The translations under genes and the position numbers were made by a program. Below, one piece after another: positions 1 through 7,784 of a stretch of DNA of 64,000 nucleotides. This DNA comes from Pseudaquabacterium inlustre (lineage in GTDB: Bacteria > Pseudomonadota > Gammaproteobacteria > Burkholderiales > Burkholderiaceae_C), in assembly GCF_038066595.1 (NCBI RefSeq), contig NZ_JBBUTH010000010.1, forward strand, positions 528,635 through 592,634, given 5' to 3'. Within the stretch, counting starts at the first letter, position 1, and each line of letters starts with the position of its first letter. The notes beneath the pieces were generated by a model. The model ran no database searches, had not been told where the DNA came from, and saw only the letters and a list, made by a program, of their open reading frames with translations.

Positions 1-1
1 C

Positions 2-613
2 AAGCCGGTGGACTGCGGCAACACCTGCCGCCGCGGCATCCTGCGCTTCATCCACGACGGCACGGTGGCCGGCCCGGTGAACGATGGCGACGCCGGCAAC
101 GGCGCGCTGATGCGCAACCTGCCCGCCGTGCTGGCCACGCTGCACGACGAGGCCGCGATGGCCCGCGTGTCGCTGGTGCAGGCCCATGTCACGCACCACA
201 ACCCGCTGTCGGACGCCGCGGTGCTGGGCCTGGGCGGCCTGGTGCGCGCGCTGATCCTGGGCGCCGATGCCGCCGCGGCGCAGGTGCAGATCGACGCGCT
301 GGTGGCCGCGCAGCCGGCCTTCCGCTACACGCCCTACCGCGGCCGCGCCAGCGGCTTCGTGGTGGACACGGTGCAGACCGTGCTGCACTTCTTCACCCGG
401 CACGCCGACATGGAGGCCGCCGTGGTGGCCACCGTGAACCAGGGCGACGATGCCGACACCACCGGCGCGCTGGTGGGCATGCTGGCCGGCGCGCGCTGCG
501 GCGCGGCTGCGCTGCCACGGCGTTGGGTGCAGCGGCTGGAGCCGGCCGTGCGCGAGGCCATCACGCGCCAGACCACGGCCCTGCTGGCGCTGACCGAGGT
601 GGCCCATGTCTGA
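2..613 (+). CDS. draG: ADP-ribosylglycohydrolase DraG, 5' end outside the window
   Basis: The reading frame is already open at base 2 (K-P-V-D-C-G-N), so this is the C-terminal part, about 203 residues, of a protein that starts upstream. The family removes ADP-ribose from arginine; DraG proper reactivates dinitrogenase reductase (NifH). Visible family motifs are DGDAGNGALMR and, near the end, NQGDDADTTGALVGMLAGA, which carries the Asp/Asp/Thr residues that hold the dinuclear metal. The nitrogenase-type neighbours (a nitrogenase-associated ArsC-like protein four genes on) favour DraG over a generic ADP-ribosylglycohydrolase. The stop overlaps the start of the next gene by 8 bases, so the two are probably translationally coupled. 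Confidence 0.85.
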   Translation, partial: KPVDCGNTCRRGILRFIHDGTVAGPVNDGDAGNGALMRNLPAVLATLHDEAAMARVSLVQAHVTHHNPLSDAAVLGLGGLVRALILGADAAAAQVQIDALVAAQPAFRYTPYRGRASGFVVDTVQTVLHFFTRHADMEAAVVATVNQGDDADTTGALVGMLAGARCGAAALPRRWVQRLEPAVREAITRQTTALLALTEVAHV

Positions 614-2336
614 GCTGGCCGACCCGGTGCGCGCCTACCACCAGCGCAGCAAGCATGCGCTGAACCGCTATGCCGCCGGCCCCGACACGCTGGACTGGGA
701 TGCCCAGCCCGACCCCTGGCGGCGCTGGGCCGGCGCGCCCTGGCAGGCCCTGCCGCTGCTGGCCGACGATGCGCTGCCGGCGCGCTGGCCCGGCTTGCAC
801 CGCCCCGGCGCCGTGCCGGCGCAGCCGTTGCACGTGAACAGCCTGTCGGCCTTGCTGGCCCTGGCCTTCGGCCTGGCGGCGTGGAAGACCCTGGGCCCCG
901 ACCGCTGGGCCGTGCGCTGCAATCCCAGCAGCGGCAACCTGCACCCCACCGAGGCCTATGTGCTGGCGCGTGGCGTGGCCGGCCTGGGCGATGGCCTGTG
1001 GCATTACACGCCGTGCGAGCATGGGCTGGAGCAGCGCGCCGCCTGGCCGGCCGATGCCGCCCAGCCGCCCGGGCTGTGGCTGGGCCTCACCAGCATCCAC
1101 TGGCGCGAGGCCTGGAAGTACGGCGAGCGCGCGTTCCGCTACTGCCAGCTCGATGCCGGCCATGCGCTGGGCGCCGTGCGCTATGCCGCCGCACTGCTGG
1201 GCTGGCAGGCCCGCGTGGTGCCGGGCCTGGGCCATGCGCAGCTGGCCGCCTGGCTGGGCACCGACCGCGCGGTCGATTTCGGCTCGGCCGAGGCCGAGGA
1301 GCCCGAGCTGTTGCTGGCCATTGGCCCGGTCGATGCGGCCGCGCTGGGTGAGCCTGCCGGGCCGTGCGTGCCACTTTCCGCCTGGCAAGGCCACGCCAAC
1401 CGGCTCGACCGCCATCCGATGTACCGCTGGCCGGTGATCGACACCGTGGCCCAGGCCACACGGCCAGTGGCGGAGGCGGGCGCACCGCTCGCGCCAATGG
1501 CCGCGGCCATGTCGGCGCCAGTGTCCGCGGCGATCCACGCCGCGCTGCCCATCGCCGACGACATCAGCGGCCCCAGCGCGCAGCAGCTGATCCGCCAGCG
1601 CCGCAGCGCCCAGCGCTTCGACCGCCAGGCGCGCATCGGCGCCTCGGCTCTGGCCGCCATCGCGCAGGCACTGCACACCGACCCGCAGCGCTCCGGCCTG
1701 CCGTGGGACGTGCTGGGCCACGCCGCGCCGCAGGTGCACCCGGTGTTCTTTGCCCACCGCGTCGATGGCCTGGCGCCCGGCGCCTATGTGCTGCCGCGCT
1801 CGGCCGCCGGCGAGGCGCTGCTGCGCGCGGTGCTGCCGGCCACGCTGGACTGGCGGCCGGTGGACTTGATCGCCTCACCCGGCGGCCCGCCCGCCCGGCT
1901 GTGGCAGCTGGTGGAAAACCCGGCGCTGGCCGGCACGCTGCGCACGCTGAACTGTCACCAGGCCCTGGGCTCCGACGCGGCCGTGGCGGTGGCCATGCTC
2001 GGCGCCTTCGACGCCCCGCTGACCGAACGTCCCGATGCCTATCGCCAGCTGCTGCGCGAAGCCGGCCTGTTGGGCCAGGTGCTGTACCTGCAGGCTGAAG
2101 CCCTGGGCCTGCGCGGCACCGGCATCGGCTGCTACTTCGACGACGCCGTGCACCAGCTGCTGGGCCTGGCCGACGGCGACACGCGGCTGCAAAGCCTGTA
2201 CCACTTCACGCTGGGCCTGCCGGTGGCCGATGCGCGCATCGCCACCGATCCGCCCTATGCCCACCTCCATGTCAATGGCGAAGGCCAGCCGGGCCAGCCG
2301 GCCCGGCCGGTGCTGGGCCCCGAGGACTTCCGATGA
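606..2336 (+). CDS. SagB/ThcOx-type double nitroreductase-fold oxidoreductase
   Basis: A 576-residue protein with two nitroreductase-like FMN domains. The N-terminal half carries the SagB signatures NPSSGNLHPTEAY (residues 106-118) and AWKYGERAFRYCQLDAGH (about 169-186). The C-terminal half begins near residue 320 and has RRSAQRF (332-338), the usual FMN-phosphate-contact region. SagB/ThcOx proteins oxidise azolines to azoles in peptide natural products, but stand-alone copies occur in other contexts. No precursor peptide, YcaO cyclodehydratase or E1-like partner is visible here. It sits between draG and an ankyrin gene with overlapping junctions on both sides, so a role tied to nitrogenase redox or regulation is more likely than peptide modification. 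That role is inference. Confidence 0.82.
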   Translation: MSELADPVRAYHQRSKHALNRYAAGPDTLDWDAQPDPWRRWAGAPWQALPLLADDALPARWPGLHRPGAVPAQPLHVNSLSALLALAFGLAAWKTLGPDRWAVRCNPSSGNLHPTEAYVLARGVAGLGDGLWHYTPCEHGLEQRAAWPADAAQPPGLWLGLTSIHWREAWKYGERAFRYCQLDAGHALGAVRYAAALLGWQARVVPGLGHAQLAAWLGTDRAVDFGSAEAEEPELLLAIGPVDAAALGEPAGPCVPLSAWQGHANRLDRHPMYRWPVIDTVAQATRPVAEAGAPLAPMAAAMSAPVSAAIHAALPIADDISGPSAQQLIRQRRSAQRFDRQARIGASALAAIAQALHTDPQRSGLPWDVLGHAAPQVHPVFFAHRVDGLAPGAYVLPRSAAGEALLRAVLPATLDWRPVDLIASPGGPPARLWQLVENPALAGTLRTLNCHQALGSDAAVAVAMLGAFDAPLTERPDAYRQLLREAGLLGQVLYLQAEALGLRGTGIGCYFDDAVHQLLGLADGDTRLQSLYHFTLGLPVADARIATDPPYAHLHVNGEGQPGQPARPVLGPEDFR

Positions 2337-2806
2337 CCGACACCCTCGACCTCTCCACCCCCACGGCCACCAATCTGCCAGCCTGGCTGCAGGCCCACGG
2401 CTTTGCCGATGCCCACCAGCGCGGCCCGCACGGCAACACGCCGCTGATGCAGGCCGCCTGGCGTGGCGAGGCGGCCATCGTGGCCGCGCTGCTGGCCAGC
2501 GGCGTGGACCGCCATGCCGCCAACCACGACGGCAACACCGCGCTGTGGCTGGCCTGCGTGGCCAATGATCCGGCCCTGGTGGAACAGCTGGTGGCCGCCG
2601 GCCTGGACATCGACCACGCCAACCTCACCGGCGCCACCTGCCTGATGTACGCCGCCAGCAGCAGCAAGCCGGCCATCGTGGCGGTGCTGCTGAGCCTGGG
2701 CGCCGACCCGCTGCGCACCACGCAGGACGACTTCAGCGCGCTGGACATGGCCGCCAGCCTGGACTGCCTGCGCCTGCTGCGCGCGGCCACCCAGGGGAAG
2801 GCATGA
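2333..2806 (+). CDS. ankyrin-repeat protein
   Basis: A 157-residue protein without signal peptide or membrane segment. Roughly residues 25-150 form three to four ankyrin repeats, recognisable from GNTPLMQAAWRGE, GNTALWLACVANDPALV and GATCLMYAASSSKPAIV, each followed by a VxxLLxxGAD-type turn. Ankyrin proteins bind other proteins, so this is probably an adaptor or chaperone for a neighbouring product. ATG overlaps the sagB-like stop (ATGA) and its own stop overlaps the next start (ATGA), so stoichiometric co-translation with the oxidoreductase is likely. The partner is unknown. Confidence 0.82.
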   Translation: MTDTLDLSTPTATNLPAWLQAHGFADAHQRGPHGNTPLMQAAWRGEAAIVAALLASGVDRHAANHDGNTALWLACVANDPALVEQLVAAGLDIDHANLTGATCLMYAASSSKPAIVAVLLSLGADPLRTTQDDFSALDMAASLDCLRLLRAATQGKA

Positions 2807-3261
2807 CCGACATCGTGTTCTACGAGAAGCCCGGCTGCGGCGGCAACGCCCGCCAGCGCGCCCTGCTGGAGGCGGCTGGCCACACGCTGCAGCGGCGCAA
2901 CCTGCTCACCGCGCCGTGGACGCGCGACAGCCTGCTGCCCTTTCTGGCGCCGCTGCCGGTGGCGCAGTGGTTCAACCGCGCCGCGCCGCGCGTGAAGCGC
3001 GGTGAGGTCGTGCCCGAGGCGCTGGACGCCGAGGCCGCGCTGGCCCTGCTGCTGGCCGAGCCGCTGCTGATCCGCCGCCCGCTGATGCAGCGCCCCGACG
3101 GCGCGCGCCTGGTGGGCTTTGATCTCGCCGAGGTGGCGGCCTTCGTGGGCCTGTCGCCGGCCGATCCGGCCACGGCTGGCCCGGCCCTTGCGGGGGCCCT
3201 GGAAGGCTGCGCCGCCGCGCCCGGCGCCAAGCCCTGTCCCAGCCCCAGCCCCAGTCACTGA
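2803..3261 (+). CDS. nitrogenase-associated ArsC/NifO-like protein
   Basis: A 152-residue thioredoxin-fold protein of the arsenate-reductase superfamily. The start MTDIVFYEKPGCGGNARQ is typical of the nitrogenase-associated subgroup (NifO-like): a single Cys near residue 12 with an Arg a few residues later, instead of a classical ArsC active site. LIRRPLMQRPDGARLVGF at about residues 85-102 matches the ArsC-family strand that precedes the C-terminal helix. Family members are found in nif clusters with no firmly assigned biochemistry. The last 20 residues are a low-complexity Ala/Pro/Ser tail. It is the fourth member of the overlapping draG operon and the best evidence that the left edge is the end of a nitrogen-fixation region. 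Confidence 0.8.
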   Translation: MTDIVFYEKPGCGGNARQRALLEAAGHTLQRRNLLTAPWTRDSLLPFLAPLPVAQWFNRAAPRVKRGEVVPEALDAEAALALLLAEPLLIRRPLMQRPDGARLVGFDLAEVAAFVGLSPADPATAGPALAGALEGCAAAPGAKPCPSPSPSH

Positions 3262-3299
3262 GCCGCGCCGCGCATCGATTCAACCTCCCGGAGCCCGCC

Positions 3300-3545
3300 A
3301 TGCCCATCCACGACTACCACTGCGACGCCTGCGGCGCCGACTTCGAAGCCCTGGTGCGCAGCAGCGACACGCCCACCTGCCCGCAGTGCGGCAGCGCGCA
3401 ACTGCAGCGCCAGATCTCGCGCCTGGCCCCGGCCGGCAAGATCGAGGCCATCCGCATGTCCAACCGGCGCGCGGCCGACCGTGCCGGCCACTTCAACCAC
3501 TACAGCCCGTCCGAGCGCGCCATGCTGCTCAAGACCACGCGCTGA
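3300..3545 (+). CDS. FmdB-type zinc-ribbon protein
   Basis: An 81-residue protein starting MPIHDYHCDACG. Two CxxC pairs (CDACG and CPQCG) about 20 residues apart form the FmdB/CxxC_CxxC_SSSS zinc ribbon; the usual serine tail is replaced by a basic region. FmdB-like proteins are named for a supposed formamidase-operon regulator and mostly remain uncharacterised. The gene starts 38 bases after the nitrogenase-associated gene, preceded by CCCGGAG as a ribosome-binding site, so it may be a distal operon member. Confidence 0.85.
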   Translation: MPIHDYHCDACGADFEALVRSSDTPTCPQCGSAQLQRQISRLAPAGKIEAIRMSNRRAADRAGHFNHYSPSERAMLLKTTR

Positions 3546-3578
3546 CGCCCCATCCCCCTTCGCCATCCGGAGCACCCC

Positions 3579-4016
3579 ATGGACCTCGTCTACAAAGCCC
3601 ACATGCTCACCCAGGGCGGCCGCAGCGGCAGCATCCAGAGCGAGGACGGCCGCTTCAAGCTCAAGCTGGCCGTGCCCACCGAACTGGGCGGCAAGGGCGA
3701 CGGTCCCAACCCCGAGCAGCTGCTGGCTGGCGCCTTCGCTGCCTGCTTCGAACAGAGCATCCGCCACATCGCGCGCAAGCAGCACAGCGGCCTGAAGGGC
3801 TGCTATGTGGAGGCCGAGCTGTCGATGTTCACCACGCTGGACGACGCCTACCGCATGGCGCTGACGCTCACCGTGCACATGGCCGGCGCCCTGAGCCAGT
3901 TCGACGCCGACGACCTGCTGCAGCGCGCCAAGGGCATCTGCCCCTTCGTGGACGCCACCAAGAACAACGTGCAGCTGAACCTGAAAGCGGTGCTGGATAC
4001 GCCGGTGGCCGCCTGA
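3579..4016 (+). CDS. ohr: organic hydroperoxide resistance protein, Ohr/OsmC family
   Basis: A 145-residue protein reducing organic and lipid hydroperoxides to alcohols with a reactive cysteine pair, regenerated by lipoylated proteins. The two cysteines are visible: C56 in NPEQLLAGAFAACFEQS and C121 in GICPFVDATKNN, with an early Arg (R15) and the Glu of NPEQ that complete the Ohr active site. Length is normal. It follows the FmdB-like gene by 33 bases, with GGAG before the ATG. No OhrR (MarR) gene is adjacent. An OsmC paralogue is the alternative, but the motifs fit Ohr better. Confidence 0.88.
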   Translation: MDLVYKAHMLTQGGRSGSIQSEDGRFKLKLAVPTELGGKGDGPNPEQLLAGAFAACFEQSIRHIARKQHSGLKGCYVEAELSMFTTLDDAYRMALTLTVHMAGALSQFDADDLLQRAKGICPFVDATKNNVQLNLKAVLDTPVAA

Positions 4017-4139
4017 CGGGCTGGCGTGCGCCGCAGGCGCGGCCACGGTCGGCCGGCGCGGGGGCTGAATCCGTGCAGGATGTCCCAGGGCGCTGAAAGG
4101 GCTTTCTGTCGATTGAGCAAAGTCAAAGGGTTTACCCTA

Positions 4140-4154
4140 TGCTGCGGTGCAACA
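4140..4154. promoter_or_regulatory. PhaR-like palindrome upstream of a small-protein gene
   Basis: TGCTGCGGTGCAACA is an inverted repeat (TGYTGC-N3-GCAACA, one mismatch) directly after a candidate -10 region, TTTACCCTAT. The arrangement resembles operators proposed for the polyhydroxyalkanoate regulator PhaR in betaproteobacteria; that comparison is from memory and not verified. It lies 53 bases before the ATG of the 78-aa gene. Confidence 0.4.
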
Positions 4155-4207
4155 CGGTTGAAGGCGGCGATCCCGCAGCCACCGTGCTCCTCACGACGGA
4201 GAAAGCC

Positions 4208-4444
4208 ATGTCTGCATCCCTGACCAGTGGTACCTATCCCCGCGGCGCCGCCCAACACGGGCCCCTGGCCGCCGTGGTCTCCTCCTTCGCCCGCTGGGGC
4301 GGCCTGCTGTGGCGGGGCCTGACGGCGCTGGGCGCCGCGCGCGCACGCCAGCACCTGCTGTCGGTGGCGGCGCAGTACGACTACACCAATCCCGCGCTGG
4401 CGCGCCAGCTGCGCCAGAGCGTGCAGTCGATCGCCTACGACTGA
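4208..4444 (+). CDS. small uncharacterised protein (78 aa)
   Basis: Product not recognised with certainty. The chosen ATG is preceded by ACGGAGAAAGCC, a good ribosome-binding site; an in-frame ATG 69 bases upstream lies within the promoter and is unlikely. The protein has a hydrophobic, Trp-containing stretch (about residues 20-40) and an amphipathic C-terminus with a Tyr/Arg/Gln-rich end. The organisation (short basic protein behind a PhaR-like palindrome) recalls small granule- or stress-associated proteins of Burkholderiales, but no phasin domain is evident. It is transcribed alone, convergent with the Nudix gene. Confidence 0.6.
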   Translation: MSASLTSGTYPRGAAQHGPLAAVVSSFARWGGLLWRGLTALGAARARQHLLSVAAQYDYTNPALARQLRQSVQSIAYD

Positions 4445-4507
4445 CCCACACCGCCCAGTCGTCGCCACGCCACGGCCGGCGTGGGTGGCGACTGCGGCCG
4501 CGCCGCC

Positions 4508-4930
4508 TCACGTTGGCAGCGCGAAGCCCTGATCGACCAGCGACTGCAGCGGCGCGAACAGCGGCGCCGGCAGCGCCTGCCAGCTGAACCACTGCCAGCC
4601 GTCGCATTTGTCGGGCTCCATCGTGCGCGGCTCGCCTTGTGTGTGCGGCGCCAGCACGATCACGGTCACGTAGTGCTGGCCCACGTCGGCGAACACGTTG
4701 CTGGTCACCGGGCCGGTGCGGGCGCCGGGGCCCAGATCGAGCCCGGTCTCCTCGGCCAGTTCGCGCCGGGCGCAGTTCAGCAACTCCTCACCGAATTCCA
4801 GCCGGCCGCCGGGCGCCGACCAGGTGCCAGCGCCATGCGCGCCCCGGCGCCTGCCCAGCAGCACCTGGCCCTGGCGGATGACGAGGATGCCCACGCCGAC
4901 GCGGGGAAGTTCGGTCACGGTGACAGTCAT
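4508..4930 (-). CDS. Nudix hydrolase
   Basis: A 140-residue pyrophosphohydrolase of the MutT/Nudix family, hydrolysing a nucleoside diphosphate linked to another moiety. The Nudix box is complete: G42, E48, then REL at 56-58 and EE-x-G-L at 60-64 (GX5EX7REUXEEXGU). The start MTVTVTELPRVGVG matches the family; a start 19 codons upstream would add an Arg-rich tail without homology-like features. The SAPGGRLEFGE context and the short length resemble ADP-ribose or dGTP-type nucleotide-triphosphate hydrolases, but the substrate cannot be read. It is divergent from the TetR gene at 5057. Confidence 0.86.
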   Translation of the reverse strand: MTVTVTELPRVGVGILVIRQGQVLLGRRRGAHGAGTWSAPGGRLEFGEELLNCARRELAEETGLDLGPGARTGPVTSNVFADVGQHYVTVIVLAPHTQGEPRTMEPDKCDGWQWFSWQALPAPLFAPLQSLVDQGFALPT

Positions 4931-5025
4931 CGACGCAGTATGGGCGATGCCGCGGTGCGCCCGGCGTCGCCCCTGCAAACAATTCAAACTATCCTTGACG
5001 GCTGCGAATTGCAGTCGTAACGTGT

Positions 5026-5043
5026 AGTCAATTCACATTGACT
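5026..5043. promoter_or_regulatory. 18-bp operator candidate upstream of the TetR gene
   Basis: AGTCAATTCACATTGACT is a perfect inverted repeat (7-bp arms, 4-bp spacer). It ends 13 bases before the TetR ATG and just downstream of a plausible promoter (TTGACG at 4995-5000, 17-bp spacer, TAACGT at 5018-5023). The position is ideal for TetR autorepression. Confidence 0.6.
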
Positions 5044-5056
5044 GCGCAGGGATGGC

Positions 5057-5884
5057 ATGAAGACCAGCAAGGCCCAGCAAGACGAGACCCGCGCGCGCAT
5101 CGTGCGCACGGCCGTGGCGCTGATGAGCGAGCGCGGCTTTGACGCCGTGACGATGAAGGACATCGCCTGGGCCGCCAGCGTGGGCGACGCCACCATCTAC
5201 AAGTACTTCCCCAGCAAGGAGCGGCTGGTGCTGGGCTACTTCGACCTGGTGGCCGCCGATGCCGTGAAGGCCACCCGCGCCACGCCCGGCTTTGCCGACT
5301 ACGCGCTGCAAGACCGCCTGCAGCGCCTGACCGACGCCATCCTGGAGCGGCTGGAGCCCGAGCGTGCTTTCGTGCTGCAGGCCCGCGCGCTGCTGGCCCG
5401 CGCGCCGCTGCTGCTGCTGGGCGACCAATTGCAGGCCAAGCAGACGCTGCGTGACCAGGTGCTGGCCGATCTGCAGCACGCCGTGGCCACGGGCGAGATC
5501 GCGCCCAGCGACTTTCTGCAGCTGCTCAGCGGCCTGTATGGCGACTATGCGGTGGGCGTGGTGGGCTGGTGGCTGCACGACCGCTCGCCCGGCGCCGCCG
5601 ACACGCCGCGCTTCGTCGACCAGACGCTGGGCATCCTGGTGGCCGCGCTGAAGTCGGGCCTGCCCGACCGGCTGGTGCAGCTGGCACTGTTCTTCGTGCG
5701 CAGCCAGATGGCCCGCGTGATGCAGGCGCGTGCCGATGCCGGCCCGGCGGCGCCCGCGCCCGAGCCCGCTGCAGCGCCAGACGCGGCTGAGCCGGCGGGC
5801 GCCAAACCCAAGCCCGCCAAGCCCGCCCGGCGCCGCACTGCCAGCAAGACCGCCCGGACCACCCCAACCCGCAAGCCCGCATGA
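5057..5884 (+). CDS. TetR-family transcriptional regulator
   Basis: A 275-residue regulator. Residues about 10-60 form the TetR helix-turn-helix, with ERGFDAVTMKDIAWAAS followed by the hallmark DATIYKYFPSKERL. The ligand-binding half runs to about residue 225. The last 45 residues are an Ala/Pro-rich stretch ending in a Lys/Arg/Thr-rich basic tail, unusual for TetR proteins and perhaps an extra nucleic-acid contact. The stop overlaps the ATG of the UbiB gene (ATGA), so the regulator is made with its likely targets. An 18-bp palindrome upstream suggests autorepression. The inducer is unknown. Confidence 0.88.
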   Translation: MKTSKAQQDETRARIVRTAVALMSERGFDAVTMKDIAWAASVGDATIYKYFPSKERLVLGYFDLVAADAVKATRATPGFADYALQDRLQRLTDAILERLEPERAFVLQARALLARAPLLLLGDQLQAKQTLRDQVLADLQHAVATGEIAPSDFLQLLSGLYGDYAVGVVGWWLHDRSPGAADTPRFVDQTLGILVAALKSGLPDRLVQLALFFVRSQMARVMQARADAGPAAPAPEPAAAPDAAEPAGAKPKPAKPARRRTASKTARTTPTRKPA

Positions 5885-7233
5885 CCACCCCGGCCCGCCC
5901 CCCACGCACCGGCAAGCTGGCGCGCACAGCCATCGCCGGCCTGGCGTCCACCCGTGTGGGCATGGCCACGCTGCGCCACCGCCTGCGCGGCGACGACGCG
6001 CAGGCCGGCTCCCCCGCCGCCACGGCTGCCCGCCAGGCGCACGAGGCCGAGATCGGCCGCATCCTGATGGGCGCCATGGGCCAGCTGCGCGGCACCGCGT
6101 TGAAGGCCGCGCAGGTGCTCAGCATGGACGCCGATTTCCTGCCCGCCGGCGTGCGCGCCGAGCTGGCCCGTTCCACGCACCAGGCCCCGGCGCTGAACCG
6201 CGCGCTGGTGGGCAAGGTGTTTCGCCAGGCCTTCGGCTGCGAGCCCGAGGCGCTGTTCAGCCACTTCGAGCCCACCGCTTTTGCCGCCGCCAGCCTGGGC
6301 CAGGTGCACCGCGCCGTGCTGCCCGACGGCCGCGCCGTGGCCGTCAAGGTGCAATACCCCGGCATTGCCGACACGCTGGAAACCGATCTGACGCTGCTGC
6401 GCGGAACGCTCAACACCGTGGGTCATCGCCTGCTCACCTTGCCTGATAGCACGGTGGTGGATCGCATCCTGGGCGAGATCCGCCGCCAGCTGCTCGAAGA
6501 AGTGGACTACGAGCACGAGGCCGAGGCCCAGCGCTGGTTTGCCGCGCACCCGCTGCATGCCGACATCGTGGTGCCCGAGGTCATCGCCAGCCATTCGCGC
6601 CGCACCGTGCTCACGCAGGCGCTGCTGCATGGCCACCATGTGCAGGCCTGGTGCGCGCAGCAGCCGCCGGCCGATGTGCGCAACCGCCAGGGCCAGGCGC
6701 TGTTCGATGGCCTGCTGCACGCCGCGCTGCAACTGCGCCGCACCCATGCCGACCTGCATCCGGGCAATGTGCTGTTCCTGCCCGACGGCCGCGTGGGCCT
6801 GCTGGACTTCGGCTGCACCCAAGTGCTGGGCCGCCCGTTCACCCACGGCCTGGCCCGGCTGTGGACGCAATGGACCGCCCGCCCGCGCGCCGATGCCGCG
6901 GCGCTGCACGGCAGCTACCAGGCGCTGGGCCTCACCTCGCCGTCGCTCGGCCTGGACGTCTTCGAGCGCGAGCTGCTGCCCGCCGTGGCCAGCGTGCTCG
7001 ACTGGGCCACCGAGCCCTTCACCGCGGCCCGGTTCGACTTCGCCGGCAAGTCATTGCCGCCCCGCGTGGACGCCCCGCGCCAGGCGGCCCTGGTGCGCCA
7101 TCTGCAAGGCATGACGGCCGAGATGATGTCGTGGGACCGCGCCTGGCTGGGCCTGATGCACCTGCTGCGCCAGCTGGGCGCCGAGGTCGACACCCGCCAC
7201 GCCAACGCCCTGTTGGCCCAGGAGACCGCATGA
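5881..7233 (+). CDS. ABC1/AarF/UbiB-family atypical kinase
   Basis: A 450-residue member of the UbiB/COQ8 protein-kinase-like family, linked to ubiquinone biosynthesis or membrane lipid-quinone handling. Visible motifs are the Ala-rich loop FAAASLGQVHRA, the nucleotide-binding lysine in VAVKVQYPG, the ExD motif in EEVDYEHEAE, the catalytic HADLHPGN and the metal-binding LLDFGC. The N-terminal KxGQ motif reads K-A-A-Q (RGTALKAAQVLSMD), a Gly-to-Ala change at a position characteristic of the family. No C-terminal membrane helix as in UbiB proper is evident. It is coupled to the TetR gene upstream and the DUF2867 gene downstream by ATGA overlaps. It is probably a second, regulated ABC1 paralogue, not the housekeeping ubiB. 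Confidence 0.88.
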   Translation: MTTPARPPRTGKLARTAIAGLASTRVGMATLRHRLRGDDAQAGSPAATAARQAHEAEIGRILMGAMGQLRGTALKAAQVLSMDADFLPAGVRAELARSTHQAPALNRALVGKVFRQAFGCEPEALFSHFEPTAFAAASLGQVHRAVLPDGRAVAVKVQYPGIADTLETDLTLLRGTLNTVGHRLLTLPDSTVVDRILGEIRRQLLEEVDYEHEAEAQRWFAAHPLHADIVVPEVIASHSRRTVLTQALLHGHHVQAWCAQQPPADVRNRQGQALFDGLLHAALQLRRTHADLHPGNVLFLPDGRVGLLDFGCTQVLGRPFTHGLARLWTQWTARPRADAAALHGSYQALGLTSPSLGLDVFERELLPAVASVLDWATEPFTAARFDFAGKSLPPRVDAPRQAALVRHLQGMTAEMMSWDRAWLGLMHLLRQLGAEVDTRHANALLAQETA

Positions 7234-7784
7234 CCCCCACCCCTGTGCAAGCCTGCGCCGTGCCGGCCGACAGCGCCATCGCCCGCCTGCTGCCCGGCGC
7301 CTTCTTTCACGACGCCTGGCAGGTGGCCGTGGACCACCCCGAGCGCACCGCGATCGAACACCTGATGACCACGCTGGCCGCCACGCCGCGCTGGGTGGAC
7401 GTGGCCATGCGCCTGCGCAACCGCGTGGTGGTGTGCTTCGGCCTCAAGAACCTGGGTGATCTGGGCCTGCGCCCCACCCACGGCCAGCAGCCCCTGTCGC
7501 AGCACCCGGGCGACCGCGTGGGCATCTTCACGCTGCGCAGCCGCAGCGATGACGAGGTGCTGGTGGAAGACGACGACAAGCACCTGCACGTGGTGCTGTC
7601 GGTGCGCCGCCTGCCCGCCGACGCCACGCAGCCCGCCCGCATCGTGCTGACCACCGTGGTGCACCTGCACAACCTGCTGGGCCGGCTGTACATGCTGCCG
7701 GTGGCGCCGATGCACCGGCTGATCGCGCCGGCCGTGCTGGCGCGGGTGAACGCGCCGCCGCCGGGCCACCAGGCCCGTCATTGA
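7230..7784 (+). CDS. DUF2867 family protein
   Basis: A 184-residue protein with the DUF2867 pattern: an N-terminal LLPGAFFHDAW segment, then ATPRWVDVAMRLRNRVV and CFGLKNLGDLG, and a C-terminal RIVLTTVVHLHNLLGRLYM beta-strand/helix region. Members are often fused to or encoded beside NAD(P)-binding epimerase-like proteins; the biochemical role is unknown. The start codon overlaps the UbiB-family stop (ATGA), making this the last gene of the TetR-UbiB-DUF2867 unit. Its end overlaps the convergent EamA gene by 7 bases. Confidence 0.8.
   Translation: MTPTPVQACAVPADSAIARLLPGAFFHDAWQVAVDHPERTAIEHLMTTLAATPRWVDVAMRLRNRVVVCFGLKNLGDLGLRPTHGQQPLSQHPGDRVGIFTLRSRSDDEVLVEDDDKHLHVVLSVRRLPADATQPARIVLTTVVHLHNLLGRLYMLPVAPMHRLIAPAVLARVNAPPPGHQARH

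Noticed and set aside
561..1757. 398-aa minus-strand frame opposite the SagB-like gene
   Set aside because: Arg/Gly/Gln-rich shadow without domain features; the plus-strand protein carries clear family motifs.
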